Shown: positions 46,851 to 53,941 of the stretch, in pieces
How positions within the stretch are numbered: the first letter of the stretch is position 1
Layout of the letters: each line of letters begins with the position of its first letter
Source of the DNA: Aliikangiella marina
Lineage (GTDB): Bacteria; Pseudomonadota; Gammaproteobacteria; Enterobacterales; Kangiellaceae
NCBI RefSeq assembly: GCF_007004765.1
Contig: NZ_VIKR01000001.1
Location: 1,116,001 to 1,180,000 of the forward strand
Direction of reading: 5' to 3'
Length of the DNA: 64,000 bases
The notes under the pieces: model-generated
The model's input: only the letters and a program-made list of their open reading frames with translations
The model's database searches: none
Told to the model about the DNA's origin: nothing
Translations under genes and position numbers: made by a program

Positions 46851-47143
46851 AACAACCCTCAGTAAAAACACTAATCCCTTAATAAACAACAGGTTATTGC
46901 GAATAGTTGAAGTTGTTTATTAGTTCAAATTTAACGATTTTAAGTTTCCATACAATAAACCAATTTCTTCTTTTCTTAAAGACCGTAGTACTGTGTTTCT
47001 GAGAATAATTCATACACTAAACCAAATTATGAGCATTTCCGAGTTCGACTAGCTCATGGAAGTTCATTAATTACGTTAGATGTGTTGGATGATGTGGTCG
47101 CGATTATTAGACGCGTATTTAAGGTGGGTAATCACCGAAGGTT
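46851..47143. other. Intergenic region, no gene seen
   Basis: About 290 bp between the sprT-like gene and the helicase gene, both on the minus strand. It should contain the sprT-tnpA promoter. I see no reading frame, no clear terminator and no transposon end. Confidence 0.6.
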
Positions 47144-48544
47144 TTAGAAAGGAGAGTTATAGCTTTCAACCACTTTTTCTCTGAAGTCACCAGTAAAGTC
47201 TAATTTCGGTTCAATCTGCTGGTGGTAAGAGTCAAGATTGAGAGAATTACCTAAGAATGTATCTTCCATCTCAAATTCTGGTGGGGGGATCAATAGGTTG
47301 GAAGGAGAAGAGAGCTCCTGAATTTGATCTGATTCAACAAAATGCTCGCTGTCGTCAGATGGCCATAACTGTTCTTTTAACACGATGTTTGACTCGGGGA
47401 CTTCTTGTTCCAAACGATGAGCGAACTTGCTCAAGTTCGCTTCGGCAAATGTATAAAGCCAAGCTTCTTGGTTTTGCGTATGATTACGGCGTAGAATTCG
47501 TCCAAGTACTTGTCGGAAATACAGCTCTGTTTTAACCCGACTTAAATGACAGCAAACTTGAAGTCTTGGAATATCAGTGCCTTCGCTGATCATACCGATA
47601 CTAATAATCCATTTAACGTCATTAGATTTAAATGCTTCTATCGTTTTAGGCGCATCGGGACTTCGGTAAGTCACTAATTCTGCTGTTTCTCCAATCAACG
47701 ACATTTGTTGCTGAATTAACTCGGCGTGGGCGATAGACGAAGCCACTACAAGTCCAGCAGCATTAACATTTTCGCATCGAATTCGGTTCAGCGTTTGATT
47801 TGCACGTTTTAATATTTGTTTTAGAGCAGATGGGGTATGTAGAATTGACTGATAGTTACAATCGGTCTCGTTTAATACTTCCTGTAAACTTCCATACCTT
47901 GATGTTTGCGAATCAGCGTCAGTAATACGGATCTCGTTGTTATCCATTAAAACTAATGTCGGTTGCCGGCAAACTTTATCTTCGATAGCTTTTCTGACGC
48001 CATATACATAGTCACATTCTAGTGTGAAATCGGGTTCAATATAACGTCCTAGCACGATAGGCGTTTGATTAGAACGCCAGGGCGTTCCTGAAAGTGATAA
48101 CGTAAAAGCGGCTGAATCTCGTATTTTGGTAATGATTTCGGCTCCCCAACTGTTAGCGTTTTCTAGTGAATTTCCCGCGCAATGGTGAATTTCGTCAAAA
48201 ACGACGAACACCCGAAAGTTAGCAAACAATTGCCAAAAACTGTCGCCGAAAAAAGCCATATTTTGATACGTCACAGATCGTCCAACCGCTCCCATCAAGC
48301 CGTCGAACTGAACACCTAAATATTGAGAAAATGTAGACTCAAGTGACAAACAAACAGTTTTAGAAGGTGAAAAACATAAGATAAAATCAATATCATTCCT
48401 TTCTCTTAATTGCTTTGCGACCTCCGCAGCCATAATCGATTTGCCTGCTCCTGGGGTCGCTAAGCAAAAGAAATGTTGATTTTTTGTATGATAATGATGT
48501 AGTGCACGTGTTGCACACTCTGATTGCCAGTGTCGTAGTTTCAT
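47144..48544 (-). CDS. SF2 DExH-box helicase
   Basis: 466 residues of ResIII/SF2 type: Walker A ATPGAGKS (about 30), DExH box DEIHH (about 118), motif III LSGTPWRS (about 155), motif V ISEGTDIPR (about 318) and motif VI RQVLGRILRR (about 345). The remaining 110 residues are not recognised; the end (about 420-466) is acidic and probably disordered. There is no nuclease or methylase domain. It starts 12 bases after the winged-helix gene, so the two form an operon. Helicases of this type occur in defence, repair and plasmid loci; the role is unknown. Confidence 0.88.
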   Translation of the reverse strand: MKLRHWQSECATRALHHYHTKNQHFFCLATPGAGKSIMAAEVAKQLRERNDIDFILCFSPSKTVCLSLESTFSQYLGVQFDGLMGAVGRSVTYQNMAFFGDSFWQLFANFRVFVVFDEIHHCAGNSLENANSWGAEIITKIRDSAAFTLSLSGTPWRSNQTPIVLGRYIEPDFTLECDYVYGVRKAIEDKVCRQPTLVLMDNNEIRITDADSQTSRYGSLQEVLNETDCNYQSILHTPSALKQILKRANQTLNRIRCENVNAAGLVVASSIAHAELIQQQMSLIGETAELVTYRSPDAPKTIEAFKSNDVKWIISIGMISEGTDIPRLQVCCHLSRVKTELYFRQVLGRILRRNHTQNQEAWLYTFAEANLSKFAHRLEQEVPESNIVLKEQLWPSDDSEHFVESDQIQELSSPSNLLIPPPEFEMEDTFLGNSLNLDSYHQQIEPKLDFTGDFREKVVESYNSPF

Positions 48545-48556
48545 ATTGCCTTATTA

Positions 48557-49099
48557 TTATTTTGAAAGATGGGATATGACTGTTTTTATCGCTTTAATTT
48601 GGCCTAGCAATTTAGAACTTTGATCACGAGCGTGGTGATATTGTGCCTCTAGTAACGTCTTTAATTCGGGATTCATCGTATAGAGTCGCTTATATTCTTC
48701 AGACTCCGCGATACTTGAGAGTAAATCTACTTGATATTGTCTCAATAGTTCTTCAAATGAACGGGGTTGTATGCCTTGACTAATCTTTGTACCAACTTTT
48801 TTTGGAAGGGACCGTTGGTGTGAAGGCGTTGTCGGTTTAAATTCTGCTTGCCTGAACTTGCTGGTAATTTCGTAAGTTGAGTGTTGAGGATTACTTTTGG
48901 GTCGCTTCAATAACACACCCGAGCCTACTAGCCTCAACAATTGACGATAAATAGCTTTACGTGCGATGTCCGGAGAAACCGCGATGGGTAGCCTCGCAAG
49001 GTAGCTATTTCTTAGCTGTACTACGGTGAGCGCCTTGTTTGCGTGTTCTTTTAGCACTTCATAAAGGTATTGATCAATCGTAATTCGAACAGCAGACAT
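48557..49099 (-). CDS. Winged-helix / coiled-coil protein of unknown function
   Basis: 180 residues. Residues 1-75 resemble a winged helix: YLYEVLKEHANKALTVVQLRNSYL, then ARKAIYRQLLRLVGSGVLLKR, then a strand near STYEIT. Residues 110-180 are helical and charged (SFEELLRQYQVDLLSSIAESEEYKRLY), probably a coiled coil. I do not recognise the family. It is the first gene of the helicase operon, and its promoter lies in the same region as the C-box-like site at 49180. It may load the helicase onto DNA (inference). Confidence 0.72.
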   Translation of the reverse strand: MSAVRITIDQYLYEVLKEHANKALTVVQLRNSYLARLPIAVSPDIARKAIYRQLLRLVGSGVLLKRPKSNPQHSTYEITSKFRQAEFKPTTPSHQRSLPKKVGTKISQGIQPRSFEELLRQYQVDLLSSIAESEEYKRLYTMNPELKTLLEAQYHHARDQSSKLLGQIKAIKTVISHLSK

Positions 49100-49179
49100 T
49101 AATAAAAGCCATATGAAGATGCATTAAAACGTCCCAAATATTCATATTTCATCTGTTTCAACTATAAAACCTCAAAAAT

Positions 49180-49208
49180 ACGGATTATAGTCCGTGGCTT
49201 TATATACC
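49180..49208. promoter_or_regulatory. C-box-like operator of the controller-type regulator
   Basis: ACGGATTATAGTCCGTG followed by GCTTTATATACC. The 12-base core TTATAGTCCGTG equals, as I recall it, the core of the C.Esp1396I operator (GACTTATAGTC-CGTG-TGATTATAGTC), and the second half fits the same two-site layout. It lies 40 bases before the XRE gene and 80 bases before the divergent winged-helix gene, so one regulator could control both sides. Confidence 0.55.
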
Positions 49209-49248
49209 GCAACTTTAGATAGTTCTTGTCTTTATAAAGGGACAAGAA

Positions 49249-49455
49249 ATGAAAGATATTGCAATTAATTTTGGTAAGAAAGTACGGGCTAGAAGAAAAT
49301 CTCTTGGGATATCACAAGATAAACTAGCTCTAAAGGCAAACATCGATCGAAGTTATGCTGGCAGAGTTGAAAGGGGGGAGGTTAATATTACACTAGAAAA
49401 AGCTTACGCTTTAGCCGAAATTCTTGACTGCAACATTCGGGAGCTTCTTCCATAG
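49249..49455 (+). CDS. Controller-protein-like XRE family regulator
   Basis: 68 residues, all of it one helix-turn-helix_3 domain: FGKKVRARRKSLGISQDKLALKANIDRSYAGRVERGEVNITLEKAYALAEIL. Size and sequence pattern are those of C proteins, which time the expression of restriction-modification genes. AAGGGACAAGAA precedes the ATG. A C-box-like site lies upstream. No restriction endonuclease or methyltransferase gene is near; the helicase operon is divergent. It likely controls itself and possibly that operon. Confidence 0.8.
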   Translation: MKDIAINFGKKVRARRKSLGISQDKLALKANIDRSYAGRVERGEVNITLEKAYALAEILDCNIRELLP

Positions 49456-49573
49456 CATACTTTCCAGCTCTATAAGTCCAGCCGACTGAATTGTATTCTC
49501 TGGGTGCAAGAGGATAAGTCATGCAAACTTGGTGTTTAACACTAGTTATGGGTATAGCCACCTATTAATCAAG

Positions 49574-49969
49574 TTAAGAATCTTTCGTAAGCTGTTTCAA
49601 TATTCCACAATCCACAGCTTTGTTGTTTTCAGAACAAGCTTGTCTCAAACTAATCAGTTGTGCTCGTAGTTGCCTAAACTCGGCAATTTTGAATTCTACC
49701 CGTTCTAGGTGTCTTTCAATCAACCGGTTTACATCATCGCACTCTTGATTTGGCTCAGATTTAATACTCAATAATTTACGTATTTCATCCAGCGTTAAAT
49801 CCAAGTCCTTACAACGCTTTATAAATTTAAGTTGTTCGAATATTTTTATGTCATACAGCCTAAAGTTACCCTCACTTCGGCTAGGTATCGGTAACAATTT
49901 TAGTTTTTCATAGTAACGGATAGTTTGTATAGAACACCCTGAGCGACGGGCTAATTCACCAATTTTCAT
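49574..49969 (-). CDS. cadR: MerR-family Cd/Pb-responsive regulator (CadR/PbrR-like)
   Basis: 131 residues. The N-terminal helix-turn-helix is MKIGELARRSGCSIQTIRYYEK, and a long dimer helix spans about 75-110. Metal ligands: Cys in NQECDDVNRL (about 79) and a Cys-X8-Cys loop ACSENNKAVDC (about 114-124), which is the CadR/PbrR pattern. It binds the divergent promoter at 49988-50018 and turns on the cation transporter gene at 50048 when the metal is bound. The symbol follows the group; Cd versus Pb selectivity is not known. Confidence 0.88.
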   Translation of the reverse strand: MKIGELARRSGCSIQTIRYYEKLKLLPIPSRSEGNFRLYDIKIFEQLKFIKRCKDLDLTLDEIRKLLSIKSEPNQECDDVNRLIERHLERVEFKIAEFRQLRAQLISLRQACSENNKAVDCGILKQLTKDS

Positions 49970-49987
49970 ACTTTATGATAAATCATC

Positions 49988-50018
49988 TTGACTCTATAGT
50001 TACTATAGAGTTTAAACT
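49988..50018 (+). promoter_or_regulatory. MerR-type promoter with 19-base spacer and 21-bp dyad
   Basis: TTGACT (49988-49993) and TAAACT (50013-50018) are 19 bases apart. A perfect palindrome, ACTCTATAGT-T-ACTATAGAGT (49991-50011), fills the spacer. This is the classic MerR-family layout, in which a metal-loaded activator untwists the DNA to align -35 and -10. It lies between cadR (-) and the cation transporter gene (+). Confidence 0.93.
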
Positions 50019-50047
50019 TGCTCTAGTATTTGATCAAGAGACTAATC

Positions 50048-50947
50048 ATGAGTGATAACTACAGCGGAAGCTGTCAAAGTTGTAGTGGCAATGAAATTGG
50101 TGAACAACCATCGAGTGAGGGTTTTTTTGACAAACCCTATAGCAGTTTATTTAAGGTACCTAAGATGGACTGCCCTTCGGAAGAGCGGATAATTCGTTTG
50201 GCATTAGATTCAGTTGAGCCCGAAGTTGGACTCTCTTTTGATATTCCAAGCCGTGAACTCAGAGTCTTTCACGACGTTAATTTAGATGAAATCGAACAAA
50301 AATTAACCGCACTCGGATTTGGTGCAACCTTACAATCCACCAAAGAAAGCTGCCCTAAAGAAATTGAGAGCGCCCGAGATTTAGAAAGAATAAACCAGTC
50401 AAAGGAATCAGCAACACTCAAATGGTTACTGGTTATTAATGCTTTCATGTTTTTTACAGAGCTAAGCGTTGGCTGGATAGCACAATCAACGGGACTCATT
50501 GCAGATTCATTGGATATGTTTGCCGATGCTGCTGTTTACGGACTCGCTCTATACGCCGTTGGCCACAGTATTAAAATGAAGTTGAAAGCAGCGCAACTGT
50601 CAGGATGGTTACAGGTTATTCTCGCACTTGGGGCGCTAAGTGAAGTCGTTCGACGTTTTACTTATGGCAGCGAGCCCATTTCTGAACTGATGATGGCATT
50701 TGGCTTAGTAGCATTGCTTGCAAATAGCGCATGCTTAATGTTAATTCATAAACAGAAAGATTCGGGTGTTCATATGAAAGCAAGTTGGATTTTCTCTGCG
50801 AATGATGTCATTGCTAATTTAGGAGTAATCTTGGCGGGTATGCTTGTGATGTTGACTGGTTCTCGTTTTCCCGACTTAGTAATTGGTTTAATAATTGGGA
50901 TTGTAGTACTCTACGGGGCAGGGCGCATATTAAGGCTCAAAGCCTGA
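50048..50947 (+). CDS. CDF-family cation transporter with N-terminal HMA-like domain
   Basis: 299 residues from ATG 50048 (AAGAGA upstream; a TTG at 50030 would add six). A short Cys-containing head (CQSCSG) is followed by an HMA-like domain (about 35-95) with KMDCPSEERIIRLAL, where the usual CxxC reads CPSE. A cation-diffusion-facilitator membrane part (about 115-299) follows. TM2 has ADSLDMFADA (DxxxD), and TM5 has only one Asp (NDVIAN). This subgroup is usually paired with cadR. It probably exports Cd, Zn or Pb to the periplasm. Confidence 0.85.
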   Translation: MSDNYSGSCQSCSGNEIGEQPSSEGFFDKPYSSLFKVPKMDCPSEERIIRLALDSVEPEVGLSFDIPSRELRVFHDVNLDEIEQKLTALGFGATLQSTKESCPKEIESARDLERINQSKESATLKWLLVINAFMFFTELSVGWIAQSTGLIADSLDMFADAAVYGLALYAVGHSIKMKLKAAQLSGWLQVILALGALSEVVRRFTYGSEPISELMMAFGLVALLANSACLMLIHKQKDSGVHMKASWIFSANDVIANLGVILAGMLVMLTGSRFPDLVIGLIIGIVVLYGAGRILRLKA

Positions 50948-50953
50948 AAATGG

Positions 50954-51008
50954 TTGGGACGACGTACCTAATTTTTACTATAATTGGTGAGCTAGCGAAT
51001 GTCGCTAG
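50954..51008 (+). promoter_or_regulatory. Candidate czc promoter and leader hairpin
   Basis: TTGGGA at 50954-50959 and a perfect TATAAT at 50979-50984 are 19 bases apart. A hairpin CTAGCGA-ATG-TCGCTAG (50992-51008) follows. The long spacer may mean MerR-type control, or the -35 may be poor. The czcI-like gene starts 33 bp after the hairpin. There is no T-run. Confidence 0.45.
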
Positions 51009-51041
51009 AAGTAGCAATTCAATCAGGAATTAAATTAAGAC

Positions 51042-51398
51042 ATGATAAAACGGCTGTTATTAATAGTGATGATAGCACTGATTGCCTTGCAATCGGTGAA
51101 TGCCTCTATTGATACACACCAGTTACATCAGACTGGTCAAGAGCATCTGTCTTTTGAACATGACCACGAAATTGGTTCAATAGCATTATCCGATGACGAT
51201 TTGAAATCTCCAGAAAACTTTGAGAACTCCCCCTTCGACTGTCATCATTGTTGTCACTGTCATGGAACTTCAAACTTATATTTAGCAGGATTAGCTTCAG
51301 AAACCATTTTGTCTTTTCGAAGTGACTTGATATTTGAATACCAGCTAAATCTACCCTCAATCTTTCTATTCCCAGCCCTAAGACCCCCCATCCTTTAG
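51042..51398 (+). CDS. CzcI-like periplasmic small protein
   Basis: 118 residues with a signal peptide (about 1-22). A metal-binding-looking stretch CHHCCHCHG lies in the middle (about 68-76), with His- and Asp-rich flanks before it. The end FPALRPPIL resembles the proline-rich end of CzcI proteins. Small proteins like this come first in czcICBA operons and are thought to tune expression. It is followed after 70 bp by czcC. Confidence 0.7.
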   Translation: MIKRLLLIVMIALIALQSVNASIDTHQLHQTGQEHLSFEHDHEIGSIALSDDDLKSPENFENSPFDCHHCCHCHGTSNLYLAGLASETILSFRSDLIFEYQLNLPSIFLFPALRPPIL

Positions 51399-51468
51399 AT
51401 GTAAGTTCGATTAATTTAATCAATTTAATTTAGGAATAAATAGTACTTATATATTAGAGGATATCTAA

Positions 51469-52701
51469 ATGTTTAGATGTTTAATTAAACGAATCCCGAT
51501 GGGAGGCGTTTATCTGCTCGTATTTTGCACGAGCTTGTCAGCTGCACCAAAAAACGACTCTTGGCGTGTGTGGCTTCAAAATCAAATTGAAAATCATCCG
51601 CAGGTTGTAGCCGCAAAAGAAAAAATGGAGTCGTCGCTTTCCTGGGCTAACAACCAAGAACTGCCTTTGTACAATCCAGAACTTGAAACTGAGTATGAGC
51701 GTGAAGGCGATTCGAATAATTTCAAAATAGGCATTACTCAAACCATTGATTGGTGGGATAAGTCGAGTATTCGCAAGAAACAGGCTTCCATTAATCGCCA
51801 AACAGCTCATTTTGAGTTTAAAGCTATTTTGCAACGAAGAACTGCGGAAACTATTTCCGCTCTTATTGAATGGGACTCTGCAAAGCAACATGCAAAGCTA
51901 GCAAAAGAGCAAGAAGATCGTTTAAGCGCTTTACTTAAAGTCATAACTCAGCGCCAAGAAGCTGGTGACTTGGGCCAGTTAGATGCTGAACTGACCTATC
52001 TGGAATTATCGCAACAGCTTAACGAAACTGCAGAAACTCATGTCCAGTTTAAGATAGCAGAAGCAAGAGTTCGTGAATTATTGCCAGATTGGTCTGTCGA
52101 GATGTCCCAGGTCCCTAAATCATTTTGGCGATTTGACGCGAATAATTCTTTCAGCCAATCAATTGACCAAATCCCAAATGTTGCCGCAGCTCGAACTGCT
52201 TGGGAATCATTACGGCAAGAAGCTGAAGTTGCAAAGCTCGATGCCAAAAACGAACCTACTTTTGGTTTGAACGCAGGTCAAAATGGAGATGATGATGTTG
52301 TCGGTATTTCGTTTTCGATGCCACTTAATATAAGGAATGATTTTAGTGCTCAAGTTAAAGCGATCAACCAGCAAGTACTATCGGCTGAATCGCAATTTCT
52401 AGCAGCAAGGCGATCGCAACAATTTTCCATCGAAGCCGCGCAATCAACGCTAAACGAATACAAGAAGCATTATAAACGCTGGCAAGGTTTGATGAAGGGC
52501 CGCATAGAAAGTAGCGCAAAACTTCTCGAACAACAATGGCGCAGTAGTGATGTCAGCACATCAGAATATCTTTTGTCACTCCAGCAAAGAGCTGATGGCA
52601 TCGTTTCGGGTATTGAATTACAAAAAAAATACCGAAAAGCCTACATAGACTGGCTTTTAAACACCGGCCAGGTGCTAACTGCGCTAAAGCAAGCTAATTA
52701 A
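51469..52701 (+). CDS. czcC: CzcC-type outer-membrane efflux protein (TolC family)
   Basis: 410 residues with a signal peptide (ending about SLSAAPK). The TolC-family two-repeat layout of long coiled helices is visible: WLQNQIENHPQVVAAKEKM at the start, and two barrel-strand regions near LPLYNPELETEYERE and PTFGLNAGQNGDDDVVGISF. It forms the outer-membrane exit duct for the CzcBA pump. It lies 19 bp before czcB. The protein is slightly shorter than other CzcC, as usual for proteins of this subgroup. Confidence 0.92.
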   Translation: MFRCLIKRIPMGGVYLLVFCTSLSAAPKNDSWRVWLQNQIENHPQVVAAKEKMESSLSWANNQELPLYNPELETEYEREGDSNNFKIGITQTIDWWDKSSIRKKQASINRQTAHFEFKAILQRRTAETISALIEWDSAKQHAKLAKEQEDRLSALLKVITQRQEAGDLGQLDAELTYLELSQQLNETAETHVQFKIAEARVRELLPDWSVEMSQVPKSFWRFDANNSFSQSIDQIPNVAAARTAWESLRQEAEVAKLDAKNEPTFGLNAGQNGDDDVVGISFSMPLNIRNDFSAQVKAINQQVLSAESQFLAARRSQQFSIEAAQSTLNEYKKHYKRWQGLMKGRIESSAKLLEQQWRSSDVSTSEYLLSLQQRADGIVSGIELQKKYRKAYIDWLLNTGQVLTALKQAN

Positions 52702-52720
52702 CGATTAAGAGATTTTTAAA

Positions 52721-53926
52721 ATGAAAAAGATAACCTTTATTTTTCTGACATTGCTTGCTATTCAAGCGAGCAATGTCCCCGCAAGTGAAACACAAGAAGA
52801 CGAGCAGGTTCATTCTTCACACAAAGACGATGGTAAGGAACATAAACATGGCGAAGATTCTCATGAAAAAGACGAACATAAACATAATGAAGATTCTCAT
52901 GGTGAAGAAGAACATGAGGCAAAAGAAACTTCATTAACCAGCGAGCAAATTCAATTAGCAGGAATTAAAATCTCAACATTAGTTCCTAAATCTTTAAATT
53001 ACCAAGTTTATGCGCCAGGAGAAATCAAGGCTAATGGCTATACTAGCTATCTGGTATCGCCACGAGTAGATTCTGTTGTATTAAAGAGGCACGCATCCCT
53101 AGGCGATCATATCGCTGTTGGGCAACCTTTGGTTACTTTATTTAGTGAATCTGTTGCAGAAGCTCAGGCTCAATACCAGATTGCAAATGGAGAATGGCTG
53201 CGCGTTAAGCGGCTTGGTAGAAAAGCAGTTGGAGACAAGCGATTTTTATCTGCCCAATCTGAAAACAGTGCAGCGCTTGCTCGATTAAAAGCTTATGGTT
53301 TGTCATCAAACGCAATTGAGCAATTACAAAAATCTAAAAATGTTTTTGGTGAATATACGCTAAGCGCAGATGTCAATGGCGTCGTTTTAACTGATGATTT
53401 TCATCAAGGGCAGCGAGTAAATGCAGGTGAAGCGCTCATGATTGTTGCTGACGAGAAAGAGTTATGGGTCGAAGCCAGACTGCCTGCGAATTCAAAGCTG
53501 GCGCTACCGAAGGGCACTATTGCTGTCGTTCAAACTTCAGCTGATCGTTTTGAAGCGACTGTTTCTCAAGAAGCTCATACCATAGAACCTACAACCCGAA
53601 CTCGCATCGTTCGCCTCACCATTCAAAACAACGCACATCGATTACACTCTGGATTATTTGTGAATGTATTTTTTAAATTTAAAACAGATTCTGAGGTTAT
53701 TGCCGTACCAGAAACCGCTTTAATGAGAAATAGTGACGGAGACTGGGTTGTTTTTATTGAAAAATCGCCCGGCCAATTTGAACCGCATGAAATCACTCTG
53801 GGACGTCCACTTGGAAAACTTCGCGAAGTTTTTGGTGTTGATGCTAGAACAAAAGTAGTGACGGAAGGTGCTTTTTTTGTTGCCTCGCAATTAGCCAAAG
53901 GCGGCTTTGATCCGCATAACCATTAA
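52721..53926 (+). CDS. czcB: CzcB-type periplasmic adaptor (membrane fusion protein)
   Basis: 401 residues with a signal peptide (ending about VPASE). A histidine-rich stretch follows (about 30-70, many His separated by Asp/Glu/Lys), as in CzcB-type proteins; it probably binds zinc-like metals. Adaptor domains: EIKANGYTSYLVSPRVDSVV, the barrel-sandwich part with HASLGDHIAVGQPLVTLF and SADVNGVVLTDDFHQGQRV, then a beta-barrel and a membrane-proximal domain. It joins CzcA to CzcC. It starts 19 bp after czcC and ends 15 bp before czcA. Confidence 0.93.
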   Translation: MKKITFIFLTLLAIQASNVPASETQEDEQVHSSHKDDGKEHKHGEDSHEKDEHKHNEDSHGEEEHEAKETSLTSEQIQLAGIKISTLVPKSLNYQVYAPGEIKANGYTSYLVSPRVDSVVLKRHASLGDHIAVGQPLVTLFSESVAEAQAQYQIANGEWLRVKRLGRKAVGDKRFLSAQSENSAALARLKAYGLSSNAIEQLQKSKNVFGEYTLSADVNGVVLTDDFHQGQRVNAGEALMIVADEKELWVEARLPANSKLALPKGTIAVVQTSADRFEATVSQEAHTIEPTTRTRIVRLTIQNNAHRLHSGLFVNVFFKFKTDSEVIAVPETALMRNSDGDWVVFIEKSPGQFEPHEITLGRPLGKLREVFGVDARTKVVTEGAFFVASQLAKGGFDPHNH

Positions 53927-53941
53927 TCGAGGGATAATCAT

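Noticed and set aside
51386-51402. CCCCCC as a right end of the Tn3 element
   Set aside because: It lies at the stop of the czcI-like gene, and the neighbouring bases do not match the reverse complement of the left end.
53623-53898. Antisense open frame in czcB
   Set aside because: A shadow of the coding frame, with no start context.
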